From Demequina sediminis (lineage in GTDB: Bacteria; Actinomycetota; Actinomycetes; Actinomycetales; Demequinaceae): a DNA stretch of 64,000 nucleotides. Shown here one piece after another: positions 28,876-38,524 of this stretch. Position 1 is the stretch's first letter; every line of letters begins with the position of its first letter. Below the pieces are notes generated by a model, which worked only from the letters and a program-made list of their open reading frames with translations, ran no database searches and was not told the DNA's origin. The position numbers and the translations under genes are program-made. The stretch lies in contig NZ_AP027736.1 in assembly GCF_030296675.1 (NCBI RefSeq), positions 496,001 to 560,000 on the forward strand, written 5' to 3'.

Positions 28876-30539
28876 CTACTCGGGCAGTCGGACCCACACG
28901 GTCGTGTCGGCGGGCAGGGTCGCGCCGTCGAGAGGGGACGACGCCACGAGCACCTCGCCCTCGACGGTGACCGGGTCGCCGGAGACATTGGCGATGATGC
29001 GGACGGTCCCGTTGTCGAGGATGAGGACGCCCTCGGGCGCCTCGCGCCACGTCACCGTGCCCGTGCCGAGCCCACTCTCGCGGCGCACGCGCAGGGCCGC
29101 GCGATACATCTCGAGCGTCGAGCCCTCGACGCCTCGCTGCGCGTCACGCGCGAGCGCTCGCCACTCGCGGGGCTGTGGGAGCCACGAGTCGCCGGTGGTC
29201 GAGAAGCCGAACGCGGGGGAGTCCGCCTCCCACGGCAGCGGCACGCGGCAGCCGTCCCTGCCGTAGCGCTCGCCCTGCGTGCGGTGCCACGTGGGGTCCT
29301 GACGCGCCTCTCCCGGAATGTCGACCGCCTCGGGCAAGCCAAGCTCCTCACCCTGATACATGTAGGCGCCGCCGGGCAGCGACAGCATGAGGAGAGAGGC
29401 GGCGCGCGCGCGGCGGATGCCCTCGTCCACGTCGGGAAGGCCGGGGCTGTCGGGGCCGACGCCGTGGCCCTGGGGGGTGTCCGCACCCAGCGAGAGGCGC
29501 GTCGCGTGACGGACGATGTCGTGGTTCGACAGCACCCACGTGCTCGGGGCTCCCACCGCACCGAACGTCGCGAGCGAGTCGTCGATCACGGAACGCAGCT
29601 GAGCGGTGTCCCAGTGCGCCTCCATGTAGCCGAAGTTGAACGTCTGGTGCATCTCGTCGGGACGCACCCACCGCGCCATCAGCTCGAGCGGGTAGATCCA
29701 GGCCTCGGCGACCAGGATGCGATCGCCGGGGTACGAGTCCGTGATGCGTCGCCACCGGCGCCACACCTCGTGCACGCCGTCCTGCGCCCAGTACGGCGAG
29801 GCCTCCGCCGCGCCGCCGCCCATCGACGCCTCGTCCTCGTCCTGCACGAAGTCGGGCAGTCCCTCGGCCTTGATGAGGCCGTGAGCCACGTCGACGCGGA
29901 AGCCGTCGACGCCCCTGTCGAGCCAGAAGCGCAGGACGTCGTCGAACTCGGCGCGCACCTCCTCCAGCTCCCAGTTGAGGTCGGGCTGCGAGGTGTCGAA
30001 GAGGTGGAGGTACCACTGGCCGGGGTTGCCGTCAGGCTCCGTCACGCGCGTCCACGCGGGGCCGCCGAACACGGACTCCCAGTTGTTGGGGGGCAGCTCG
30101 CCGGACGCGCCGCGGCCGTCGCGGAACATGTACCGCGCGCGCTCGGGGAGCCCGGAGCGGCGGCGAGTGCGGCCTGGAACCACGCGTGCTCGTCGCTCGT
30201 GTGGTTGGGCACGATGTCCGCGATCACGCGCAGACCGAGTTCATGCGCGCGGGCGACCATGGCATCGAAGTCGTCGAGGGTGCCGAAGAGGGGGTCGACG
30301 TCGCGGAAGTCAGAGACGTCGTAGCCCGCGTCGCGCTGAGGCGAACGGTAGAACGGCGACAGCCAGATCGCGTCCACGCCCAGTTCCGCCAGGGCGTCCA
30401 GGCGCGCCGTGATCCCAGGCAGGTCGCCCACGCCGGTGCCCGTGGAATCCGCGAAGGAGCGCGGGTAGATCTGGTAGATCACGGAGGAGCGCCACCACTC
30501 CTGAGCAGTGATGGTGGAGCCGGCGACGTTCGTGGCCAC
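28876..30539 (-). CDS. GH13 alpha-glucosidase/oligo-1,6-glucosidase, frameshifted near 30145
   Basis: A cytosolic alpha-glucosidase of about 554 residues. GH13 regions are visible: IWLSPFYRSP, ADIVPNHTSDEH, DGFRVDVAHG (nucleophile Asp), ILVAEAWIYP (acid Glu) and WVLSNHDIVRH. The N-terminal 130 residues are in another frame. Adding one G to plus-strand run 30145-30148 gives APGSPERARYMFRDG. GTG 30539 is preceded by AGAGGA 5 nt upstream. It heads the GH13-lacI-pfkB operon. Repression by the LacI protein at the upstream operator is inferred. Its preference among maltose, isomaltose and trehalose cannot be told. Confidence 0.9.
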
Positions 30540-30626
30540 GGTGTCCTCTCGATCGATCCCGCGCCGGATCTCGGACGCGAGGAAGCCCGCGCGCGCACCG
30601 TTGAGCTCCGCGGGAGATGGCCACCA

Positions 30627-30642
30627 ATGTAAGCGGTTGCAT
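30627..30642. promoter_or_regulatory. LacI-family operator upstream of the GH13 gene
   Basis: ATGTAAGCGGTTGCAT is a near-palindrome with the LacI/GalR core AANCGNTT and matching ATG/CAT ends. It lies 88 bp upstream of GTG 30539 of the operon that encodes its likely repressor. Confidence 0.7.
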
Positions 30643-30791
30643 GGGTCGCGAGCAAACCCGTGGCGCGCGTGCGGCGCGAACGTGACCAAGCCGTGACCGC
30701 ATCGTTCTCATTCAGGCGGAAATATGCGCGCGCATACGTGTGTCGGCACTGCTACCTGCGCGCGAGCGCACCCTCGACGGAAGGACCAGCC

Positions 30792-31517
30792 GTGGCCGTG
30801 ACCTGCCCCCTCTTGCGCTCCCGCGTGCGCAGCATTGACGCCTCGACCGCGGCGGGCCGCGAGCACCCGCTCGAGCCCACGCGCGCGCAGGTGCGCACCG
30901 CCGTCACGGTGCCGCTGCGCTTCGCCGACGGCTACGCGACCACCGCTCGCGTCATGACCTTCACGGGCCTGGCCGACGGGCGCGAGCACCTCGCGATCGG
31001 CCTGGGCGACTGGGAGGGCGCCCTCGAGCGCTCCGCCTCGGGCGGTCCCGCTCCGCTCGTGCGCCCGCACTCCGAGTGCCTCACCGGGGACGTGCTCGGC
31101 TCGGAGCGATGCGACTGCGGACCGCAGCTGCGCGAGGCCGTGGAGCGCATCGCCGAGGCGGGCGGAATCCTTCTGTACCTGCGCCAAGAGGGTCGCGGGA
31201 TCGGCCTGTACGCCAAGCTCGACGCGTATGCGCTCCAGGACACCGGCCTGGACACGTACGAGGCCAACGTCGCGCTCGGCAGGGGCGAGGACGAGCGCGA
31301 CTACGAGCCGGCGGCTCAGATGCTGCACGCCGTGGGCGCCGGGCGCATCCGGCTGCTCAGCAACAACCCCGACAAGGCCGCACAGCTCGAGCTGCTGGGC
31401 ATCGACGTCGAGGAGCGCGTGCCGACCGGGGTCCACCTCGCCGAGTCCAACGCTCGCTACCTGCTGACCAAGGTCGAGCACACCGACCACACGCTCGCGC
31501 TGCCCGGCGTCGCGTAG
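30792..31517 (+). CDS. ribA: GTP cyclohydrolase II
   Basis: A 241-residue stand-alone RibA that opens the GTP ring in the first step of riboflavin synthesis. The zinc ligands are in HSECLTGDVLGSERCDCG; the catalytic segment is LYLRQEGRGIGLYAKL, and LLSNNPDKAAQLELLGI is conserved. No RibB domain is fused. GTG 30792 has GGAAGGA 6 nt upstream. No FMN riboswitch was seen in the 250-bp gap to the divergent GH13 gene. Confidence 0.93.
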   Translation: MAVTCPLLRSRVRSIDASTAAGREHPLEPTRAQVRTAVTVPLRFADGYATTARVMTFTGLADGREHLAIGLGDWEGALERSASGGPAPLVRPHSECLTGDVLGSERCDCGPQLREAVERIAEAGGILLYLRQEGRGIGLYAKLDAYALQDTGLDTYEANVALGRGEDERDYEPAAQMLHAVGAGRIRLLSNNPDKAAQLELLGIDVEERVPTGVHLAESNARYLLTKVEHTDHTLALPGVA

Positions 31518-31544
31518 GCACCCTCCTCCGGCAGCGCACGCGAC

Positions 31545-31592
31545 ACGGCCCGCCGCACCTCCCAGGTCTGTTCCTGGCGTGCGGCGGGCCGT
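31545..31592. terminator. Bidirectional hairpin terminator between ribA and the fasciclin gene
   Basis: A perfect 14-bp stem, ACGGCCCGCCGCAC and GTGCGGCGGGCCGT, with a nested CCAGG/CCTGG stem in its 20-nt loop. It sits between convergent genes. There is no long T-run, as is common in high-GC actinobacteria. Confidence 0.75.
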
Positions 31593-31605
31593 GAGCGTTT
31601 GCGGC

Positions 31606-32300
31606 TTAGGCCGGGGGCATGAGCACCGAGTCGACCAAGTACACCGTGGCGTTCGCGGTCTGGACGCCTCCGCACAGCACGGTCGCACCGTCGCCGACCA
31701 TGATCGCGTCGCCACTGCCCGTCACCGTGAGCTCCGCGCCGTTGACCGTGGTGTGGGTGCCCGCGATCGCGTCCGGCTCGATCTGGCCGGGGATCACGTG
31801 ATACGTGAGGATCGACGTGAGGAGGTCGGCGTCGGTCTCGAGAGTGGCGATCGTGTCGGCGTCGATCTGCGCGAACGCGTCGTCGACGGGGGCGAAGACC
31901 GTGAACTCGTCGCCGTTGAGGGTGTCGACCAAGTTGACGTCGGGGTTCAACTGGCCGCTGACCGCCGCCACCAGGGTGGTGAGCAACGGGTTGCTCGACG
32001 CGGCGACCGCGACGGGTCCTGGGACATGCCCTGGATCGAGCCCGCGCCGTCGGGAACCTGCTCGTCGTAGTCCATGCAGGCCGCGCCCACGAGGTTGGCG
32101 TAGGGGTCCATGCCCATCGCGTCCTCCTCCATCGCGTCGCCGGCGGTGGCCGACGGGCTCGGCTCGGCCGCCATGGTCGGCTCGGCGGGCATCGTCGACA
32201 CGTCGTCCGTGTCCGCATCGCCGCCTGCGCAGGCGGAGAGCAGCAGTGCTCCCGCCATCGCCAGGGTGATCGCTCCTGCGTGCTTGATCGTGGTGGACAT
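31606..32300 (-). CDS. Fasciclin-domain lipoprotein (MPT70/MPT83-like), frameshifted near 32014
   Basis: A surface lipoprotein of about 231 residues. The signal peptide ends with lipobox LSAC (about residue 23). A Met/Ala/Glu-rich linker follows, then one FAS1 domain: [44 protein letters not shown] and [13 protein letters not shown]. Adding one G to 32014-32016 joins MSQDP to [11 protein letters not shown]. In mycobacteria MPT70 and MPT83 flank dipZ; here a DipZ remnant starts 209 bp away on the other strand, which supports the relationship. Confidence 0.88.
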
Positions 32301-32509
32301 CTCTGCCTCCGTTCTCGGGATCCGCCCGGCGGATCCTGCTGCCAGCGCCCGGGTGGGCGCCTGCCGCGGGTGCGGCGTCACGGGAGGTTCGCCCGGCATC
32401 GGCGGCCGGATGGGGTGACTTTTCGGCGGTGCGCGTCGCGGCAATCCGGAGAGCCGCTGTGGCCGAACCCGTTGTGGTGCCGAACCGCCGGCACACGAAG
32501 GGACTCGTC

Positions 32510-32755
32510 ATGACACTCGCGATCATCGGCCTGTTGGGTGGGCTCATCACCGGAATCTCGCCGTGCATCCTGCCCGTGCTTCCCGTGATCTTCCTCACGG
32601 GAGGCGCCCAATCCGCGCGCATCGACCTGGGCAACGGACTGGCCGTGCAGGGACTCGGGGTCGGCGCGGCCGCCGCGGGGGTGGACGGCGGCGCGCGCGT
32701 CCTCGACGTCGAGGTCACGGGCGGGGTCGAGGTCTACTCGTTCACGTTCGGGTAG
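32510..32755 (+). pseudogene. DipZ/CcdA-type thiol-disulfide protein remnant with large internal deletion
   Basis: An 81-residue open frame. The first 37 residues ([20 protein letters not shown], with the redox Cys of CcdA transmembrane proteins) match the start of CcdA/DipZ. The last part ends [11 protein letters not shown], the characteristic end of the DipZ C-terminal domain. The five other membrane helices and the thioredoxin domain, roughly 500 residues, are missing, and the two ends are joined in frame. This is almost certainly non-functional, or an assembly collapse. Confidence 0.7.
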
Positions 32756-32810
32756 GTCTCTGACGGGTGCGGCGCGGTCGGGTGGAGGGACGATGCACGG
32801 CACGGGTTTG

Positions 32811-32824
32811 CTTTAGCCCTAAAG
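32811..32824. promoter_or_regulatory. Autoregulatory MarR operator overlapping promoter
   Basis: CTTTAGCCCTAAAG is a perfect 6-2-6 palindrome directly upstream of the MarR gene. It overlaps the leaderless -10 TAAAGT (32820-32825), which ends 6 nt before ATG 32832. Autorepression is inferred. Confidence 0.6.
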
Positions 32825-32831
32825 TAATCTC

Positions 32832-33353
32832 ATGACGGCATCGCAGCCCGACCGCGCACACGCGGACGACCCCGCCCCCGCACCGCTGAGCCGGGAGGAG
32901 GAGGACTTCTTGCGCGCTCTCGTGCGGGTGCTGGTGGTGGTGCCCCGGGCCTTCCAGGCGGACCTGGGAGCGGCGGCCGGCGTGTCCTTCACCGAGTACG
33001 TGACCCTCAGACACCTGTCCGAGTCCCCGGCCCACTCGCTGCGCATGGGCGAACTCGCCCGCCTCACGGCGCTGACGCTCGGGGCGGTGACTCGGGTCGT
33101 GAAGTCCCTCGAGGCGAAGGGATTCGTGGAGCGCCGCCGGAGCGCGGCGGACGGGCGCGGACACGAGGCGCGTCTCACACAGGCAGGCCGCGACCGGCTC
33201 GCGGAGGTGGATCCGCTGCACGTCGCGAGCGCGCGGGCGAGGATTGTGGATCGGGTGCCCGCGACGGCACTGGCCGCATTCACCGACGTCCTGGACAGCA
33301 TCGGCCGGGACGGCACGTCGACCCGCGAAGGGGGCGATCGTGGCGAATCCTGA
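32832..33353 (+). CDS. MarR-family transcriptional regulator
   Basis: A 173-residue winged-helix protein. The helix-turn-helix region is MGELARLTALTLGAVTRVVK, followed by the wing RRRSAADGRGHEARLTQAG. It has a long acidic, Pro-rich N-terminus. The start is set by the palindrome/-10 arrangement. It overlaps the next gene by 14 bp, so that unknown protein is probably co-expressed or controlled. Confidence 0.85.
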   Translation: MTASQPDRAHADDPAPAPLSREEEDFLRALVRVLVVVPRAFQADLGAAAGVSFTEYVTLRHLSESPAHSLRMGELARLTALTLGAVTRVVKSLEAKGFVERRRSAADGRGHEARLTQAGRDRLAEVDPLHVASARARIVDRVPATALAAFTDVLDSIGRDGTSTREGGDRGES

Positions 33354-34316
33354 GCGCCCGGTGAGCGAGTACGACCGCTTCGGACCGTGGATCGACCGGG
33401 TCGAGACGGAGGCGGACGTGCCGCGCCTGTTCCGGCCGCATGGAGTCGACCTGGCTGCCGCGAGGCTCGTGCTCAAGGTGCCCCGCAACGTGGCGCGCCG
33501 CGACGCTTCACCCGACATGGACCTCTACGACCACCTGCTCGTGCTCGGTCGTGACTCGCTCACGGTCCTGTCCCGTCGCGGTCGCGACCTCCCACGCGGG
33601 GCCCAGCCGGGCGCGGGGGCGGCTACGACCATGCGGACATCCCGCTCGCGAGGATCGTCGCGGTGCGGGACACGGTCAATCTGCTCGAGGGGTGGCTGTC
33701 CATCGCCACGGACGATGGCGGAGAGCTGACGATGCGGTTCAACGGCTCTGCTCGCGCGAGCGTCGGTCTCCTCACCGGCGCGCTGCGCGCGGAGTTCGTG
33801 CGGTGGGGGCGCGGCTCGGTCGGTCGCACGCTGGCCGATGCCGCGCCCCCTGGGGCGGTGAGTCTCGCGGCGCTCGACGCGGGCGGCGACCTCGCCTTGG
33901 GAGCCGACCTCCGCGAGGTGAGCGCCGCCCACCCCGACGTGCGTGCATGGGCCTGCCATGCCCGCGCGAGGGTCGCGCCAGGCGGCACGGGAATGCGCGG
34001 CGCGTTGCGGCGCGTGTCGCATGCGCTGTCGCCCATGGTCGCGCAGGGCTGCGTGCTCGCGGGCGACTCGGTCGCTCTCGAGGTGCTGGGCAGGCATGAG
34101 GCGCTCGTGCGGGGGTCCACGCCCGTGCACTCGGCCTCGCGCCTGACGGTGGCGCTGGGGGCGGTCGACGGCGTCGACGCCGCCGCGCACCCCGACTACC
34201 CGGACGTGACGGTGATTGCGCTGCGTGCGGGCGCGTGGAGCGCGCCGCTCGCCGTCCCGCGCGAGTCGGCGGTGGCCGCGATCCTGACCCGAGCCGCGGC
34301 GGCGTCAAGGACATAG
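33340..34316 (+). CDS. Hypothetical cytosolic protein, frameshifted near 33615
   Basis: A protein of about 325 residues after adding one G to run 33615-33619, which joins LTVLSRRGRDLPRGAQPG to GYDHADIPLARIVAVRDTV. No signal peptide or membrane helix is evident. The first half has a beta-rich pattern (DHLLVLGRDSLTVLSRRG, WLSIATDDGGELTMRF) somewhat like a PH domain, but I do not recognise a family. GTG 33340 lies inside the MarR gene, indicating coupling. Confidence 0.6.
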
Positions 34317-34344
34317 GTCCCGCACCGGGGGCCAGCGGAATTCT

Positions 34345-34350
34345 TACGCT
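34345..34350 (+). promoter_or_regulatory. Leaderless -10 element for the nitrite-reductase operon
   Basis: TACGCT stands 6 nt before GTG 34357, the first gene of the NnrS-like/NirK/DUF2249/HTH operon. Confidence 0.55.
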
Positions 34351-34356
34351 GAACCC

Positions 34357-35481
34357 GTGAAAAAGGTGACCCGGCTGGCGCTGCTGATACCCGGCGGCAT
34401 CGCGCTGGTCGCGGGCAGCATCGGCGCCCTTGCCCTGCTCGGCGTGCTCTCCTTCGACGGCGAGCGACTCGCCGCCGCGCACGGCATCCTCATGACGCTC
34501 GGCTTCGTGGGCACCGTGATCTCCCTTGAACGCGCCGTCGCGCTCGGCCGCGTGTGGGCCCTGGCGTCACCCGCGCTGCTGGGGCTCGGGGGACTCGCAC
34601 TGCTCACGCCTGCTGACCCTCGTGTGGGCGGGGCGCTGCTGACCGCGGGCGCGATGATGCTCCTCGCGGTGTATGCCGCGCTGTGGCAACGACAGGAGAG
34701 CCCCGAGCTCGCCACGCAGGTCCTGGGAGCCGCGCTGGCCGCCGCTGCCGCGCTCCTGTGGACCGCGGGAGCGCCCGTGGCCACCGTGCTGCCGTGGCTC
34801 GCCGGATTCGTCCTGCTCACCATCGCGGGAGAGCGGGCGGAGCTCGCGCGGCTCGAGAACCCCAGTATCGGCGCGCGCGGCCTGCTCGCGAGCGGGACCG
34901 TGTGCGCGGGAGTGATCGCGGCGACCGTCGCGGGGGACCTGGGGACTGCGCTGCTGGGCGTCGCGGTGCTCGTGCTGTGTACGGTGCTCGTGACGGGTGA
35001 CGTCGCACGGCGCATGGTGCGCGCGTCGGGACTACCGCGATTTGCCGCGGCCGCGATGCTGGCCGGCTACGCGTGGATGGCCGTCGCGGGTGCCGTGTGG
35101 CTCGCGGGCGGGGTCCCCGACGGTGCCGCGTACGACGCCGTCATCCATGCCGTGTTCCTGGGCTTCACGATGTCGATGATCATGGCCCACGCGCCCATTA
35201 TTCTGCCGGCCGTGCTCCGCGTCGCCCTGCCGTACCGCCGGATCATGTACGTCCCGCTGGTGCTGCTTCACGCATCGTTGGTGCTGCGGCTGCTTGCGGG
35301 CGACGCGTATGGGGTCGAGGCGGCCCTGACGTGGGGCGGCGTGCTCAACGTGGCGGCCGTGCTTGGCTTCGCGGCGACGGCGGTGGGCTCCGTGGTGGTG
35401 GCGGCACGCGACGCGCGCCGCACGCGACGCGCGCAACTCGCTCCCGTCGTCGATGAGCGACTCGTGGAGGTGGCGTCATGA
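34357..35481 (+). CDS. Polytopic membrane protein, NnrS-like
   Basis: A 374-residue protein with about ten to twelve hydrophobic helices and few loops. Conserved-looking His residues occur in AAAHGILMTLGFVGT, AVIHAVFLGFTMSMIMAHAP and VLLHASLV, a pattern like NnrS haem-copper membrane proteins of nitric-oxide metabolism. The assignment also rests on context: its stop overlaps the start of the NirK fusion by ATGA. A role in NO tolerance or in enzyme maturation is inference. Confidence 0.6.
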   Translation: MKKVTRLALLIPGGIALVAGSIGALALLGVLSFDGERLAAAHGILMTLGFVGTVISLERAVALGRVWALASPALLGLGGLALLTPADPRVGGALLTAGAMMLLAVYAALWQRQESPELATQVLGAALAAAAALLWTAGAPVATVLPWLAGFVLLTIAGERAELARLENPSIGARGLLASGTVCAGVIAATVAGDLGTALLGVAVLVLCTVLVTGDVARRMVRASGLPRFAAAAMLAGYAWMAVAGAVWLAGGVPDGAAYDAVIHAVFLGFTMSMIMAHAPIILPAVLRVALPYRRIMYVPLVLLHASLVLRLLAGDAYGVEAALTWGGVLNVAAVLGFAATAVGSVVVAARDARRTRRAQLAPVVDERLVEVAS

Positions 35482-38101
35482 GGGCCCGCTGGCATCTGCG
35501 CGCCAATGCTCTCGTGGCCGCGTGGCTGGTCGCCGCCGCCGTGGCGGCCGCCGCGCATCGCGTCCTGCCGGCGTCCGAGTGGCTCATGGTGCACCTCCTC
35601 ATGCTGGGCGGGGTGTCCGCCGCGATCCTCGTGTGGAGCGCGCACTTTGCCGAGGCCCTGCGTCGGCGCTCGCTGCCGACCGGGCGGCGGGGTCAGGTGG
35701 CGCGGCTCGCCGCCCACACGGTGGGTGCCGTCGCGGTGATCGCGGGCATGGTTGCGCCGTCGCCGCGCGCGGTCGTGGCGGGCGGGGCGGTCGTGGGCAT
35801 CGCCGTCGCGTGGCATGCGGTCGAGATCGCGCTCGCGGCACGCGGCGCCCTGTCGAACCGGCTGGGCTGGAGCACCTGGGCGTATGTCGCCGCGGGAGCC
35901 AGCCTGGTCGGCGGAGTCGTGTGCGGCGTGCTGCTGGCGCGCGGACCCGCGACGGACGCGATCGCGGCGCGGCTCTACCTCGCCCACGTCACGCTCATGA
36001 TCCTGGGGTGGGTGGGTCTCACGGTGATGGCCACGCTCATCACGCTGTGGCCCACCGTGCTCGCGGTGCGCATCCCCGAGGGCGGCGTGCGGTTCGGGCG
36101 CGCCGGGCTGGTTCTCATGGGATCCGGTGTGGTCCTCTCGGGCGCGGCGCTTGTGGTCGGGGCGCGCGTGGCCTACGCGGCTGCGGTGCTCGTCGTGACG
36201 GCAGGCATCGCGCTCTCCGCCGTGCCGATGCTGCGCGCGGCCTCTCCTCGCGTCTCCGGCTCCCGCGTGCCAGGCACCGTCGCCGCGTGGCATCTCGCGG
36301 CGTCCGTCACCTGGATGGCGAGCGCGACCCTGACGTGGGCCGCCTTTGTCGCCACCGCGGGTGACTGGGAGGAGTCCCGTCAGCGCATGGGCGGCGTGGT
36401 GGCCGCGCTCGTGGCCGGCGGCGCCGCGCAGGTGCTGCTGGGCGCCCTCACTCACCTGTTGCCCATGGTGCTGGGTGGCGGACCCCACGCGGTGCGTGCC
36501 GCGCGCGACGCCGTCGAGCGCCGTGCCCTCGCGAGGTTCGTGCTGCTCAACGGGGGAGTCGCGCTGTGGGTGCTGCCCACGCCCAGCCTCGTGCGCGTGG
36601 CGGGCTCGATGTTCGCGCTCGCTGCGGCGGTGTGGACCCTCGCCGCGATCGGACGCGCCGTGCGCGTGTCCTTCCGCACCCGGCGCGAGGCGCCCGCGGA
36701 CGGGAACCCGCGCATCGTCCCCGTGCAGATGGCCGCGCAACTGCCGACCGTGCGCGGCCGGGGTGCCGCGCTGGTCGCGGCGTGCGCGCTGCTGCTGGGC
36801 ACCGCCGCGGCCGTGGCCGCCGATCCCGCGTCCGCGGGCGTCGGAGAGTCCGCGGCCGCGGAGGTCACCGCGACCGGCCGCACCGTCGAGGTGCGCGTCG
36901 AGGCGCGCGACATGCGCTTCACGCCCTCGATCATCGAGATCGAGGCGGGCGACCGGCTGGTGATCGAGGTGGTCAATACCGACACGACCTCGCATGATCT
37001 GGTCCTCGACAGCGGGCAGGCGAGCGGCAGGATCGCGCCGGGGGAGTCCGCCGTGCTCGACGTGGGCGTGGTGGGTCGCTCCCTCGACGGCTGGTGCTCG
37101 ATCGCGGGTCACCGCCAGATGGGCATGACCCTCGCCGTGGTGGTCACGGGTGGGGACGATGCCCCGGTGGCCGAGGCGACTGCCGCGCCGACCCCGTCGG
37201 GCGTGCACGGCGAAGGCGAGCATGCAACCATCGATCTCCAGGCACCCATGTCGGGATCGCCGTTCGACGCGACGCTCGAGCCCGCACCGGACGCGACCGT
37301 CCATCGTGTCACCCTCGAAGTCGAGAACGTCATGACCGAGGTGGCCCCCGGCGTGACGCAGGAGCTGTGGACCTTCGGCGGCGGTGTGCCCGCACCCACG
37401 CTGCGGGGCAAGGTGGGCGACGTCTTCGAGGTGACGCTGGTCAACAACGGGGACATGGGTCACTCGATCGACTTCCACGCGAGCTGGATCGCGCCCGACG
37501 ACGTCATGAGGACCATCGAGCCGGGCGAGAGCCTCACATATCGCTTCGTGGCGGAGCGTGCCGGGGCGTGGATGTATCACTGCTCGACCATGCCCATGTC
37601 GCTGCACATCGCGAACGGCATGGCGGGGGCGGTCATCATCGATCCCCCGACCTGGAGCCCGTGGACCGCGAGTATGTGCTCGTGCAGTCCGAGTACTACC
37701 TGGGCGATCAGGGCGGCTTCGCCGACGCGGACAAGATCGCGGCGGAGGCGCCCGACCTGGTGGTCTTCAACGGCCACGCGACGCAATACAAGGACCACCC
37801 GCTCGAGGCAGCGGTGGGCGAGCGCGTGCGCGTGTGGGTCGTGGATGTGGGGCCCAACCGGGCGAGTTCCTTTCACGTGGTCGGTTCGCAGTTCGACACC
37901 GTGTACTTCGAGGGCGCGTACCAGTTGGGTGGCCCCGGGGATCCCGGCGCCGCCGGTGGCGCGCAGGCGCTCGCGCTCCAGCCGGGCCAGGGCGGATTTG
38001 TCGAGCTGAGCTTTCCGGAGCCGGGCCGCTACCCCTTCGTCTCGCACATCATGGTCGACGCCGAGCGAGGCGCCGCGGGCGCCTTCGCGGTCACCGAATA
38101 G
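35478..38101 (+). CDS. nirK: Copper nitrite reductase fused to membrane and extra cupredoxin domains, frameshifted near 37644
   Basis: About 874 residues after repair. Residues 1-400 form a membrane domain (about ten helices, with HVTLMILGWVGLTVMATLI and LTHLLPMVLGGGPH). A short cupredoxin follows (MRFTPSIIEIEAGD, TTSHDLVLD, CSIAGHRQMGM), then a two-domain copper nitrite reductase. Its ligands fit: HSIDFH (type 1 His, catalytic Asp, type 2 His), MYHCSTMPMSLHIANGM (type 2 His; type 1 Cys, His, Met), the active-site His in YKDHPLEAAVGE and the third type 2 His in SSFHVVGSQFD. Adding one C to run 37644-37648 restores the frame. Expected reaction: nitrite to NO, outside the membrane. Confidence 0.85.
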
Positions 38102-38131
38102 TCCCGTCCACCCTCAACCACAGGAGATCCC

Positions 38132-38524
38132 ATGTCAGACATCACCAGCACCACCGCCGCCGCCGAGACCGGTCACGCCTGCGGATGCGGAGGAGGAGGC
38201 TGCGGCGGTGGCGGCGGCGCTCAGACCGTCTCCGCCGACTCGCTGCTCGACGGCGCGCCGTCCGCCATTCCGTCGCTTAGCACGGCGCCTCTCGACACCG
38301 ACATCGACGTGCGCGCGATCCCTCGCGAGGTGAGGCACGCGCGCGTCATCGGCATGGTGACGTCGCTGGTGCCCGGCGAGTCCGTGGTGATCGCCGCCCC
38401 TCACGACCCTGCGCGGCTGGTCAACGAGATCGAGGCGGAGGTCGCTGGCGACTTCCAGGTCGACTACCTCCAGGCGGGCCCCGAGCTGTGGCGCGTGGCG
38501 GTGTCGCGCGTCAGCTGCTGCTGA
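38132..38524 (+). CDS. DUF2249-domain protein with Cys/Gly-rich N-terminus
   Basis: A 130-residue protein. The N-terminal HACGCGGGGCGGGGG segment has three Cys and a His suited to metal binding. Residues 50-130 are a DUF2249 domain (IDVRAIPREVRHARVIGMV, GESVVIAAPHDPARLVNEI, ending in Cys-Cys). DUF2249 proteins are common near denitrification and NO genes. AGGAG lies 8 nt before ATG 38132, 30 bp after nirK. Copper or iron delivery is a guess. Confidence 0.78.
   Translation: MSDITSTTAAAETGHACGCGGGGCGGGGGAQTVSADSLLDGAPSAIPSLSTAPLDTDIDVRAIPREVRHARVIGMVTSLVPGESVVIAAPHDPARLVNEIEAEVAGDFQVDYLQAGPELWRVAVSRVSCC

Noticed and set aside
30540..30791. Possible FMN riboswitch before ribA
   Set aside because: None of the conserved RFN-element blocks (AGGG..., GAAA...CCC) could be found in the gap; GGAAGGA is an ordinary ribosome-binding site.
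35478..37660. A NirK fusion truncated within the copper domain
   Set aside because: The missing C-terminal cupredoxin half is present in the next frame, directly after a C5 run. It is one locus with a frame break, not a truncation.
38159..38222. GGAGGAGG-rich stretch in the DUF2249 gene as a simple repeat or CRISPR-like array
   Set aside because: It encodes the Cys/Gly-rich N-terminus in frame, with no regular spacers.
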